From JAAYAN01 sp964437215 (GTDB lineage Bacteria; Bacteroidota; Ignavibacteria; Ignavibacteriales; Melioribacteraceae): a DNA stretch of 54,900 nucleotides. Shown piece by piece: positions 8,145-16,133 of this stretch. The DNA is taken from the NCBI GenBank assembly GCA_964437215.1, contig CAYTFZ010000008.1:1-54900 (forward strand). Reading direction: 5' to 3'. Position numbers and translations under genes: made by a program. Numbering within the stretch: position 1 is the first letter of the stretch; each line of letters opens with the position of its first letter. The notes below the pieces were generated by a model. The model was not told the DNA's origin. It ran no database searches and worked only from the letters and a program-made list of their open reading frames with translations.

Positions 8145-9151
8145 ACGAAATAAAGAAAAGAATTTTAATAACCCGTACCGACAGGCTTGGCGATGTTGTT
8201 CTTTCAACAGCAATCCCGCGCGAAATAAAAAAAACTTACCCCGATTCTTATGTTGCAGTTCTTGTAAGAAATTATACTATGCCGGTGTATGAAAACAATC
8301 CTTATGTTGATGCAATTTTAACAGACGATTTTACCGAAGAAACGCGCAGTAAAACATTCTGGCAGAAAATTAAGGAAATAAAACAGTATGATTTTACCGA
8401 TGCGCTAATGCTTCTGCCATCGGAAAGACTTACTTATATGCTATTCTGGGCGGGAATAAAAAACCGTATCGGCGTTAGCAGGAAATTATATCAGTTCCTT
8501 ACATTCACAAAATACGTGATGCGCAATTTTGAGCCTTTGCGGAGCGAAGCAGATTATTGTATGGATTTAGCAAGAAAAATCGGTGTTGAATCAGATAATA
8601 TAAGTTCGGAAATATTTCTTACAAACGAAGAAATTAAAGAATCCGCTCAGCTGAAAGAAAAATGGTCTGCAGGGAATAAGAAAATAATCGGAATTCATTC
8701 ATCAAGCGGAAACTCTGCACCGAATATGCCTGCCGAGGAATACAGAAATCTTGCCGAAAAGCTGATTGAAACAGGCCGATATAAAGTAATTATAACCGAT
8801 CAGGAAGTGCCTGATGAATTGCAGGGAATTGAAGACGCCGAGTATATAAATCTTCCTTTGAGAAAATTATTTGTAAATATTAAAGCTTTCGATTTGTTAG
8901 TATCAGCCAGCACCGGTCCGATGCACGCTGCGGCAGCGCTGAATGTAAATACACTTTCGGTATTCTGCACATTAAACAGCTGTCACCCAAATTTATGGGG
9001 ACCTAAAGGAAACCAGGCATTTATTGTGTTGCCGGATAAAGAATTTTGCCGAGTAAACTGTTCCGATAATCCGCATTATTGCAGTTTAAATAAAGAAAGC
9101 GGAATTAATGCAGAAGTATTATTCAGAAAAATCAATGAACTAAAACTTTAA
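8141..9151 (+). CDS. GT9-family (heptosyltransferase-like) glycosyltransferase
   Basis: A 336-residue protein with the ADP-heptose:LPS heptosyltransferase fold. The N-terminal RTDRLGDVVLSTAIP (about residues 11-25) is the hallmark of GT9, and SASTGPMHAAAALN (about 248-261) is the donor-binding segment. Near the C-terminus there are three cysteines (FCRVNC, then YC). GT9 enzymes add heptose or related sugars to the LPS inner core from the cytosol. It overlaps the GT2 gene by four bases. Its stop overlaps the stop of the convergent chemoreceptor gene within a TTAA shared by both strands. Confidence 0.88.
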   Translation: MNEIKKRILITRTDRLGDVVLSTAIPREIKKTYPDSYVAVLVRNYTMPVYENNPYVDAILTDDFTEETRSKTFWQKIKEIKQYDFTDALMLLPSERLTYMLFWAGIKNRIGVSRKLYQFLTFTKYVMRNFEPLRSEADYCMDLARKIGVESDNISSEIFLTNEEIKESAQLKEKWSAGNKKIIGIHSSSGNSAPNMPAEEYRNLAEKLIETGRYKVIITDQEVPDELQGIEDAEYINLPLRKLFVNIKAFDLLVSASTGPMHAAAALNVNTLSVFCTLNSCHPNLWGPKGNQAFIVLPDKEFCRVNCSDNPHYCSLNKESGINAEVLFRKINELKL

Positions 9152-11025
9152 CTGCACCTGAAATTCATTATTTCTGAAGTGGTTTGATGCATCAGATTAC
9201 TTACAGTATCTACAGTCTGCGAAATTCTGTTTATATCTTCCAGCGATTTTGCCATAATTGTTTCCATTTCCATTATCTGAGAATCGATAGCTGTTGCCAT
9301 TTGTTTTTGCGAATTTCTTATTTCGGTAAGAATATCAATTTCTGTTAAAAGATTTTCGCTTTCTGCAAGAATTCCGTCAAAAGATTCCTGCAAATCTTTG
9401 TTGTTTTTAATCCCTTCGCCTACACTCATTCCTGTTGTTTTCATCGATTCGTCGGCTTTTTTCACGTCCGCCTGAATTTCGGAAATTGTTGTTGCAATTT
9501 CTTTTGTGGCTTTTGTTGTTCTTTCCGCAAGTTTTCTTACTTCGTCAGCAACTACGGCAAATCCGCGTCCCTGTTCACCGGCGCGCGCTGCTTCAATGGC
9601 AGCGTTTAATGCAAGAAGATTAGTTTGATTTGCAATATCGTCTATAGTCCCTGCAATTTGTCCTATCTGGTCAACCTGATTAACAAGCTGTGTAACAATT
9701 GAAGCAGTTTGTTCCGAAGCTTTTGCAATTTTATCCATTCCAGCATGTGAATCTGATAGTTTTAATACTCCTTTGCGTGCTTTTTCTCCGGCAGATTCCG
9801 AAATTCTTGATACCGTGTTTATGTTTTCGTTGTTGATATTCATCGATTCAATCACTTCGCGGATTGAAGATAATATAATCCCGGATTTTCTGCTTTGCTC
9901 GTTAACTGAGTAGTTTAAATTATTTACCGCAGATACAATTTCACTGCTGTTATTCGAGGTTTCTTCTATAGATATTTTTACATTTTTTATAAGATTATTT
10001 ATTTTATAAATCGAATCGTTGAAACCTTTAAATAGTTTGTTCAATTCGTTTATTGAGGAATTGTCGGTAATTTTAACAGTTAAATCACCAAGAGAAAATT
10101 TATCCATTTCACTTAATATCCGGTTTATTCCTTGCGAAAGAATACTATTCTGTTTATCAATTTCTGTAACTGCCTGCTGTACTTTCATCTCAACGCTTTG
10201 TTTTTCTTTTTCAAGATCGGATATGTTAAGTTTTATATTATCAAGCATTTTTTGAAGTGCTTCCGATAAGATGCAGGTTTCATTAGTCCCTTTTGTTTCG
10301 AAATTTACATTATAATTACCGGCACTTATTTCAGATGCCTGATTGCAAAGCATTTCCATTGGTTTAACAATTTTTTTTGTAAGACTGGAAATGAAAAAAA
10401 CAAAAACAACAAGAACAATCAGTCCTGTAAACATTCTTTTGTATAAAATTGAATTCAATTCTGCTTGTATGTCTTCAATTTCGTAATCAGCTCCTATTGT
10501 ATAAATATTTCCATTTTTAGTTTTAAACGGAACGATTGCCGACCGGAAATTCCCCCATTTATCTTCAATCTCTTCAAAATATATTTCCTTGTTATCAAAA
10601 GAATTATAAAAACCTTCCGAAATATCATCATATTCGTCATAGTAATTTGTAAAAGATTTTTCCGCGAGTTCATCATCGGTTGCGCTGCTTGATGTGAAAT
10701 ATATTTTCCCGTCCTTTTTTATCATCGAATAAATATATTTTACACCAACAGCTTTTTGGATAGTATTTAGTTTATTAATAATCTCCATATGCTCATCTTC
10801 CGTAATTGAGCCGGCATTTAATGCTTTATCGTGATATTCATCCCCAATTATATTTAAAGATCCGTAAATGGAGGAGAGAAGTTTTGTATCTATTATTTCA
10901 ATGTAATTATCTTTTTGGGTTTTATAGGACATAAAGGTATAAAAGCCTATTATTAAAAATCCAAATACGAAAACAGAATAAAGAATTTTTTTACTGATAG
11001 TATCGGGTTTGAGCGACTTGACCAT
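9148..11025 (-). CDS. Methyl-accepting chemotaxis protein
   Basis: A 625-residue transmembrane receptor. The first membrane span is at about residues 14-33, a periplasmic sensor of about 160 residues follows, and the second span is at about 199-215. A HAMP domain covers about 216-270, and a second HAMP-like stretch about 300-345 (LSLGDLTVKI type). The signalling domain has the invariant hairpin tip around residues 468-500 (NLLALNAAIEAARAGEQ, then GRGFAVVADEVRKLAE). It should bind a ligand outside the cell and control a CheA/CheW array; no che gene is in the window. The start has a GAGGAAG Shine-Dalgarno sequence. The ligand is unknown. Confidence 0.95.
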   Translation of the reverse strand: MVKSLKPDTISKKILYSVFVFGFLIIGFYTFMSYKTQKDNYIEIIDTKLLSSIYGSLNIIGDEYHDKALNAGSITEDEHMEIINKLNTIQKAVGVKYIYSMIKKDGKIYFTSSSATDDELAEKSFTNYYDEYDDISEGFYNSFDNKEIYFEEIEDKWGNFRSAIVPFKTKNGNIYTIGADYEIEDIQAELNSILYKRMFTGLIVLVVFVFFISSLTKKIVKPMEMLCNQASEISAGNYNVNFETKGTNETCILSEALQKMLDNIKLNISDLEKEKQSVEMKVQQAVTEIDKQNSILSQGINRILSEMDKFSLGDLTVKITDNSSINELNKLFKGFNDSIYKINNLIKNVKISIEETSNNSSEIVSAVNNLNYSVNEQSRKSGIILSSIREVIESMNINNENINTVSRISESAGEKARKGVLKLSDSHAGMDKIAKASEQTASIVTQLVNQVDQIGQIAGTIDDIANQTNLLALNAAIEAARAGEQGRGFAVVADEVRKLAERTTKATKEIATTISEIQADVKKADESMKTTGMSVGEGIKNNKDLQESFDGILAESENLLTEIDILTEIRNSQKQMATAIDSQIMEMETIMAKSLEDINRISQTVDTVSNLMHQTTSEIMNFRCS

Positions 11026-11171
11026 TTCTTCCTCGGATAATAAAAGACAATTATTAAAATTTTTAATAATTAGTATCGGAATTTAAGGGTAGAATTTTAT
11101 GCTTGTTATTACAGAAAGTGTGATTATATTACAAAAAAGTTTAATATATTTACACATTCAAAGTAAAAGTT

Positions 11172-11262
11172 TCCGGGGCTAATTAACAAGCTGATGCCCA
11201 ACCCCGTCAGGTCCGGAAGGAAGCAGCGGTCAGCAATCAGTTTGTGTAGTTAGTTCCCGGGT
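11172..11262 (+). ncRNA. ffs: Small (4.5S-type) signal recognition particle RNA
   Basis: The conserved apical domain is exact: GTCAGGTCCGGAAGGAAGCAG at 11206-11226, with the GGAA tetraloop and the asymmetric loop bound by Ffh. The terminal stem pairs the segment starting CCGGGGCTAATTAAC with the segment ending TAGTTAGTTCCCGG. A run of T-rich bases (TTTTTATTTT) follows directly, so the molecule probably ends at its own Rho-independent terminator. About 90 nt is the short bacterial form without an Alu domain. With Ffh it directs membrane proteins to FtsY and SecYEG. It is convergent with sixA, whose stop codon lies in the T-run. Confidence 0.95.
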
Positions 11263-11264
11263 TT

Positions 11265-11723
11265 TTATTTTGCGGGTATCAGAAAATCTAAAACTCCTTC
11301 ACCTTTTGCAATCTTATAATCGAAGAAAACCTTGGCAATTGTGCCGGGCAAAAAACTTGTATTTACAAAATCCTGCGAAAGCATTTTAGATAAATGGCGC
11401 GACATATCTGGCTGATGACCGACAAATGCAATGTTCTCCGAATCGAGAGATATTGCAAATTGAAGAAGATTTTCGGTTAAGCAGCCTGGAAAGAGTGTCT
11501 CATCCGAAAAAAAATTATTTGTATTGTTTAGGTATTTTTTAAAATATTCCGCTGTCTGCCTTGCCCGTAAAAGCGGCGAAAAAATAAGATAATCGAAACG
11601 GATGTTATAATTATCGATATAGTTAATAAGATTTTCCAGACTTTTCCTTCCGTTATCTGTAAGGGATTTTTCTTCTGTCCCATCTCCCGAAGCTTCGCCA
11701 TGCCGTATAAGGTAAATATTCAT
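11265..11723 (-). CDS. sixA: SixA-type phosphohistidine phosphatase
   Basis: A 152-residue histidine phosphatase. The catalytic RHGEA is at residues 7-11 with nucleophile H8. SPLLRARQTAEY at 49-60 supplies phosphate-binding arginines, and GHQP at 102-105 gives the second histidine H103. This short form without a cap domain matches SixA, which removes phosphate from histidine residues of phosphotransfer proteins. It is the last gene of a minus-strand run behind uvrC, the lyase-like lipoprotein and a membrane protein, with 48 bases to the previous gene. Its stop lies at the 3' end of the SRP RNA. The target protein is unknown. Confidence 0.88.
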   Translation of the reverse strand: MNIYLIRHGEASGDGTEEKSLTDNGRKSLENLINYIDNYNIRFDYLIFSPLLRARQTAEYFKKYLNNTNNFFSDETLFPGCLTENLLQFAISLDSENIAFVGHQPDMSRHLSKMLSQDFVNTSFLPGTIAKVFFDYKIAKGEGVLDFLIPAK

Positions 11724-11771
11724 TTCTGTGTGAATTTGTGAATTTCAAACTTGATTGCAAATTTATGGAAA

Positions 11772-12968
11772 CTATTTAATTAATTTCTTTAATTTTAAAA
11801 AATAATGATTAAATATTTCAAATAGTTTAAAATATAAACCTCTGCAGAAATTTATATTTTGAATAACCATCAGTAATACTATACTTCCGATAATTGCCAA
11901 TACAAAAGACCAAATTTTATTGGGTAATAGAACAATCCCCCAAATGTGATGAAAATTGAATATGAAACAGAGTATTGTAATTAACATTAAATTGAAATTT
12001 GAGGATTTATGCATAAACTTGATATCTTGAAATATAAAGCCGATTATTAAATAGTAAGCAGGAGCAAAAGGGAACATTAACCTTTCTTTATCATACCCTA
12101 AAAATGAGATTGCCAAAGTTGTAAAAAATAAAACTATAATCCATTTATTTTTCTTGAGGAAAAGGACAACCTCCTTTATCACTGTCAACGGTATGAGAAA
12201 TAATGGGTTATATGCCAGAAATAATTGTTTAAGAAGAGCTTCTGAAGAGAATATTTTATTCTTGTTATCCTCGAAAGCTTCGTATAAAGTAACTCCGCAA
12301 TTTGTATGAATTAAAATTCTTGGCAGCAAAAATATAAGAATCAAAATAATTGATAATATTCCAAATTCAATGGTTTCTTTCTTTTTCCCTTTTTCAATTA
12401 AGAAAGTTATTCCGATGGGAATGATTAAAAGCATAGTTTCTCTTGATAAAATTCCTAAACCAGAAAGGATTATTACGAGAAAAATATGATTTCGGTTTAA
12501 AAGAATCAGACAAAAAAGAATTAATGTAACTGATATTATGTCAGAAATTCTATAGAATTCAAATATGTAGAAAGGAACAAAGTATCTGTTACTTAAGAAA
12601 ATGAGTGTTATAAAAAATGCAATCTTTTCATTTAATTTATACTCAATCAGAAAAAAAAAGAACACGATAGAAAAAACAATCAGAAAAAATGAATTAAAGA
12701 AAAAATAGCCAAAGTCTACATCATTAAAAAAGATTGAGACTAACCAAGGTGCAAATATTCTATATGCAAACGGCTGGCAAACCGAAGCATTTGAAGACAA
12801 AGGAAATATTGCCATATTACGGTATGATTGAATATCGTGCCAGGATGGATAAGTATATACATCTGCTTTGTTTGTTAAAATTATCTGTAACAAACAAACC
12901 AAACATATAATCAGCAGATAAAGTATAATTAATTTATTTTTTTCTTCAAGCATTATTTGAGACTGCAA
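11772..12968 (-). CDS. Polytopic membrane protein, possibly a GT-C glycosyltransferase
   Basis: A 398-residue protein with roughly ten or more hydrophobic segments and long Phe/Ile/Leu runs. Between the first two segments is a soluble loop with YPSWHDIQSYRNMA, and ILSRETMLLIIP lies near residue 175. Acidic or aromatic residues in the first loop and a SRE motif between spans are common in lipid-phosphate-sugar-dependent GT-C enzymes, so that is the most likely class, but I see no decisive motif. It lies 27 bases behind the lyase-like lipoprotein gene. The codons look more AT-rich than those of the neighbours, which may only reflect the hydrophobic composition. Confidence 0.6.
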   Translation of the reverse strand: MQSQIMLEEKNKLIILYLLIICLVCLLQIILTNKADVYTYPSWHDIQSYRNMAIFPLSSNASVCQPFAYRIFAPWLVSIFFNDVDFGYFFFNSFFLIVFSIVFFFFLIEYKLNEKIAFFITLIFLSNRYFVPFYIFEFYRISDIISVTLILFCLILLNRNHIFLVIILSGLGILSRETMLLIIPIGITFLIEKGKKKETIEFGILSIILILIFLLPRILIHTNCGVTLYEAFEDNKNKIFSSEALLKQLFLAYNPLFLIPLTVIKEVVLFLKKNKWIIVLFFTTLAISFLGYDKERLMFPFAPAYYLIIGFIFQDIKFMHKSSNFNLMLITILCFIFNFHHIWGIVLLPNKIWSFVLAIIGSIVLLMVIQNINFCRGLYFKLFEIFNHYFLKLKKLIK

Positions 12969-12995
12969 AATAATTTGTGTAAATTTAAAAATCGG

Positions 12996-13853
12996 TTAAT
13001 GCACAGGGTAAAAATCAGATAAACTGCAATTTGCATCTCCAATTTTTACTTCGTCGATAAATATTGTTCTTTCCGTTAAAACTGATCTCTGAGGATTTGT
13101 AAGCCAGTCCCATTTGTAAATGCCAATATTAAAATATACTCCGGTCTCGTCGTTTGTGGTATTGGGACCTTTCCGGGAGTAAACTAGTTTCCCGTCTTTA
13201 AATATTTCTAAAACAGGTTTGTGAGAATCTAACCAGCCCCATTTTACGTGAAAAACCCAGTCTATCCATTTGTTTTTGTCGTTTTCATAGGAACCAAGGT
13301 CAACGATTATTTGCTTATTATTAAGGGTTATTTCTCCCATATCGCTTATTTTATTATCGTCCCATATAATAACAACAAACCAATTTCCATTTTTTGTCAG
13401 CAAACATAAAGGAGGCGAAGTCCATTGCTCGCCTAAATTCAGATCGGGATAATTATGCCACTGTGCAACAATTTCAGCAGATTTAGGGTCGGTTTCATAG
13501 TTTTCCGGTAAAAAAATGCTGAATGCAAACCATCTTTCTGCAAATTGTTCATCCGGAGGCCATCTCCTCAATTCTGCGCGTTTCCCGCTGTATTGTTCCG
13601 GATCGTTATTGTGCAGCTCGAATTTCACTGAACTATTGCCAAGCCTTTTTTGAGCGGAAGTAATTTGAATGGCATAATCAGGAAGTGAGGGAGTTGACGG
13701 ATCGTTGCTTGTCCGCCAGTCCTTAAACAAAGGATCGTTGAAGCTGTCCGAGAAAATAATTGTTCCGGGCACTTTATTTTCTGTTGCAACGGGATTTTTA
13801 CATCCGAATATTAAAATCAAAAAAATAAATACGAAAAGTGTTTTAATATTCAT
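12996..13853 (-). CDS. Lipoprotein resembling polysaccharide lyases (heparin lyase I-like fold)
   Basis: A 285-residue exported lipoprotein. The signal peptide MNIKTLFVFIFLILIFGC ends in the lipobox LIFGC with Cys18. The mature part looks like the PF14099 polysaccharide lyase jelly-roll: DSFNDPLFKDWRTSN near residue 36, KRAELRRWP near 91, an IVAQWHNYP segment near 129 and YFNIGIYKWDW near 242. Such proteins cleave uronic-acid polysaccharides by beta-elimination, or bind them. The Lys-Arg-Glu-Leu-Arg and Tyr-Lys patterns fit the active-site region of that family, but the substrate is not predictable. It begins 9 bases after uvrC and is followed by a membrane protein gene. A concanavalin-like carbohydrate-binding protein is the alternative. 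Confidence 0.7.
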   Translation of the reverse strand: MNIKTLFVFIFLILIFGCKNPVATENKVPGTIIFSDSFNDPLFKDWRTSNDPSTPSLPDYAIQITSAQKRLGNSSVKFELHNNDPEQYSGKRAELRRWPPDEQFAERWFAFSIFLPENYETDPKSAEIVAQWHNYPDLNLGEQWTSPPLCLLTKNGNWFVVIIWDDNKISDMGEITLNNKQIIVDLGSYENDKNKWIDWVFHVKWGWLDSHKPVLEIFKDGKLVYSRKGPNTTNDETGVYFNIGIYKWDWLTNPQRSVLTERTIFIDEVKIGDANCSLSDFYPVH

Positions 13854-13862
13854 AATTCAAAC

Positions 13863-15686
13863 TCATTTATTCTCAGAAAAATATACGTAAACCTTTTTTG
13901 CATTTCCAATCCCGATAATTTTTGAAAGCGTTACAGGATCGGCATTTTTAATATCTTCAATACTTTTAAATTCCCGCAATAATTTTTCGGCTGTTTTTTT
14001 CCCGATACCTTTAATTTCGAATAATTCTGTTGTAATTGTCCGTTTGCTTCTTCGCTGGCGGTGGAAAGTAATGGCAAATCTGTGGGCTTCGTCGCGCACT
14101 TGCTGGAGCAATTTAAGCGCAGAAGAAGTTTTGGGAATAATTACAGCTTCGGAATTACCCGGAAGAAAAATTTCTTCGAGCCTTTTTGCAAGTCCAATTA
14201 TTTCATAATTTGTTAACCCGATTTTATTAAGAATTTCTACCGCGCTGGAAAGCTGTCCTTTCCCTCCGTCAACCATTATTAAATCAGGGGGATTTTCTTT
14301 TTCTTCAATCATTCTGCTGTATCTTCTTTCAATTACTTCCTGCATACTGGCAAAATCGTCAGGTCCATTAACTTCTTTAATAATGAATTTTCTATAGAGA
14401 CTTTTCTTAGGTTTTCCATCTAAAAACACAACCATACTTGCAACTGTATCTGTTCCCTGGAGATTTGAAATATCGAAACATTCAATTATTTTTGGAACGT
14501 TTTTTAGACGAAGATCGCGTTTAAGCGCTGCCAATACGAAAGGAACATTTCCTTCGCGTTTCATTCTTTGAAGCTGTATTTCTTTAAGCTGAAGAATTGC
14601 ATTTTGTTTGCACATAAAAAGCAGCGATTTAATATCGCTTTTGCGCTGAGGTACAACAAATTTTACTTTAAACCCGGCTTTAGAACTCAGCCATTCGGCA
14701 AGAAAATCCATTTCGGCAGGATCTGTATCAACAACAATTTCGTGTGGAATTTCCACATATTCATTGTAATAAAACTTTATTGCCGATGTATAAATCTGAG
14801 GTTCGTTTTCAAGATTTTCGTTAATCAGTTTGAGCTGTTTTTTACCTACCAAACGTCCGCTGCGGATGTTAAGAATTGTACAGGCAACATCTTTACCTTC
14901 GGAAGCGAGACTTAAAATATCTTTATCTTCAAAATCGTTCGTAACAATTTTTTGGCGCGAAGAATAAACCTCGAGCTGTTTTATTTTATCACGAAGAATT
15001 GCAGCATTTTCAAAATTGAAATTTTCCGAAGCCTTGCTCATCTGGTCATTAAGTTCTTTGATAAGTTCGGCGGTTTTGCCTTTAAGAAGTTTTTCAACCT
15101 GGCTGACCATTTCGTTATAATTGATTTGGGAAATCAAACCTTCGCAAGGTCCGTCGCATTTTTTTATGTGATAATCGAGGCAGACTTTTATTTTTTTCTT
15201 TTCAATAGTCTGTTCGTCTATATAGAATTTACAGCTGCGGATTTTAAAAATCCTGTTAATCATCGAAAGCGAATTTTTCATCGATTTAACATCTGTGAAA
15301 GGTCCGAAGTATTTGCTTCCGTCGCGAATTACCTGCCTTGTAGGAAATATTTGCGGATATGGCTCTTTAGTAATGCGGATATAAGGAAATGTTTTATCGT
15401 CTTTCAAAAGAATATTGTAACGGGGTTTTAAATCTTTAATAAAATTATTTTCCAACACCAAGGCTTCAAATTCCGAATCGGTAATGATAAGCTCCAAATC
15501 CGCTGCTTTGCTAATCATTATTTCAGTTTTAGGCGAATTCAGGTTTTTCTGAAAATAAGAACGAACTCTGCTGCGAAGATTTTTTGCTTTTCCAACGTAA
15601 ATAACTTTCCCTGTTTTATCTTTAAATTGATAAATACCCGGTACCGAAGGCAGATTTTTTAACTTTTCTTCTAAAATATTATTCAT
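13863..15686 (-). CDS. uvrC: UvrABC excinuclease subunit C
   Basis: A full-length UvrC of 607 residues. The GIY-YIG nuclease is at about residues 13-90 (SVPGIYQFKDKTGKVIYVGK), a UVR motif near 190-230 binds UvrB, the RNase H-like nuclease covers about 350-540 (ECFDISNLQGTDTVASMVVF, then DLIMVDGGKGQL), and a C-terminal helix-hairpin-helix pair is at about 545-605 (ELFEIKGIGKKTAEKLL). It makes the 3' and 5' incisions beside a DNA lesion held by UvrB. I chose the ATG at 15686; an in-frame TTG six bases upstream (15692) is possible, and neither has a clear Shine-Dalgarno sequence. The lyase-like lipoprotein follows after 9 bases. Confidence 0.96.
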   Translation of the reverse strand: MNNILEEKLKNLPSVPGIYQFKDKTGKVIYVGKAKNLRSRVRSYFQKNLNSPKTEIMISKAADLELIITDSEFEALVLENNFIKDLKPRYNILLKDDKTFPYIRITKEPYPQIFPTRQVIRDGSKYFGPFTDVKSMKNSLSMINRIFKIRSCKFYIDEQTIEKKKIKVCLDYHIKKCDGPCEGLISQINYNEMVSQVEKLLKGKTAELIKELNDQMSKASENFNFENAAILRDKIKQLEVYSSRQKIVTNDFEDKDILSLASEGKDVACTILNIRSGRLVGKKQLKLINENLENEPQIYTSAIKFYYNEYVEIPHEIVVDTDPAEMDFLAEWLSSKAGFKVKFVVPQRKSDIKSLLFMCKQNAILQLKEIQLQRMKREGNVPFVLAALKRDLRLKNVPKIIECFDISNLQGTDTVASMVVFLDGKPKKSLYRKFIIKEVNGPDDFASMQEVIERRYSRMIEEKENPPDLIMVDGGKGQLSSAVEILNKIGLTNYEIIGLAKRLEEIFLPGNSEAVIIPKTSSALKLLQQVRDEAHRFAITFHRQRRSKRTITTELFEIKGIGKKTAEKLLREFKSIEDIKNADPVTLSKIIGIGNAKKVYVYFSENK

Positions 15687-15952
15687 AGTCAAAAAATAGA
15701 AATAATAATTTTAAAAACATCTTGGAATTAAAATATAAAAAAGGCTGTTAGAGAAATATGAACAATTTTTTAAGCAATTAACAAATGTTAAAATCTTCAA
15801 CAAAAAATAACAACGCTTAATTTGTTTAATAAATATAAGTAAAAAATAAAAAAGCTTAATAAAATAAGTTGGGGGTGGGAATTGCTGTTAATTAGAGTAT
15901 TTAATTTTTGTTGTATTAACAAAACAAGTAGTAATTTTTTACTGTAAAACTA

Positions 15953-15983
15953 TACATAAAATTTGTTGATTTTTACATAAAAT
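15953..15983. repeat. Two direct copies of TACATAAAAT, 21 bases apart
   Basis: The 10-base TACATAAAAT occurs at 15953-15962 and 15974-15983. The 21-base period is two helical turns, so a dimeric regulator could bind both copies on one face of the DNA. AT-rich sequence makes chance repeats more likely, so this is only a candidate site. Confidence 0.35.
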
Positions 15984-15996
15984 AAATATAGTTTAA

Positions 15997-16024
15997 TTTA
16001 TATGATTTTATGGCGTCATATAAA
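15997..16024. promoter_or_regulatory. Perfect 9-bp inverted repeat upstream of the histidine kinase
   Basis: TTTATATGA (15997-16005) and TCATATAAA (16016-16024) are exact reverse complements separated by ten bases. No T-run follows, so it is more likely an operator or RNA stem than a terminator. It lies about 110 bases before the kinase ATG. Confidence 0.45.
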
Positions 16025-16051
16025 GTTATAAAGAAAAAAAACGAGTGATAA

Positions 16052-16068
16052 TTTCATAAATTATGAAA
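16052..16068. promoter_or_regulatory. Perfect short palindrome, 8-bp arms
   Basis: TTTCATAA and TTATGAAA flank a single A, 65 bases upstream of the kinase ATG. This suits a helix-turn-helix regulator operator. It shares the TCATA/TATGA core with the longer inverted repeat at 15997-16024. Confidence 0.4.
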
Positions 16069-16133
16069 ATCTAAATCTTTATTATATTAACCTTTTCAGC
16101 CATTTATATAAAAATATTCTGATCGGGAAATCT

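Larger units (their letters stand above)
15693..16133. other. 441-base gene-free region between uvrC and the PAS kinase
   Basis: Divergent control region with no credible coding frame. It is strongly AT-rich apart from a short G-rich run near 15869-15881 (GTTGGGGGTGGG). It holds a direct repeat (15953-15983), a long inverted repeat (15997-16024) and a perfect short palindrome (16052-16068), listed separately. Promoters for uvrC and for the histidine kinase should lie here, but I cannot assign them with confidence. Confidence 0.6.

Noticed and set aside
14568..15431. Long plus-strand open frames inside uvrC
   Set aside because: They are shadows of the conserved uvrC frame with no ribosome sites or family features.
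15869..15881. G-rich run as a possible quadruplex
   Set aside because: Only two G-tracts are present, too few for an intramolecular quadruplex.
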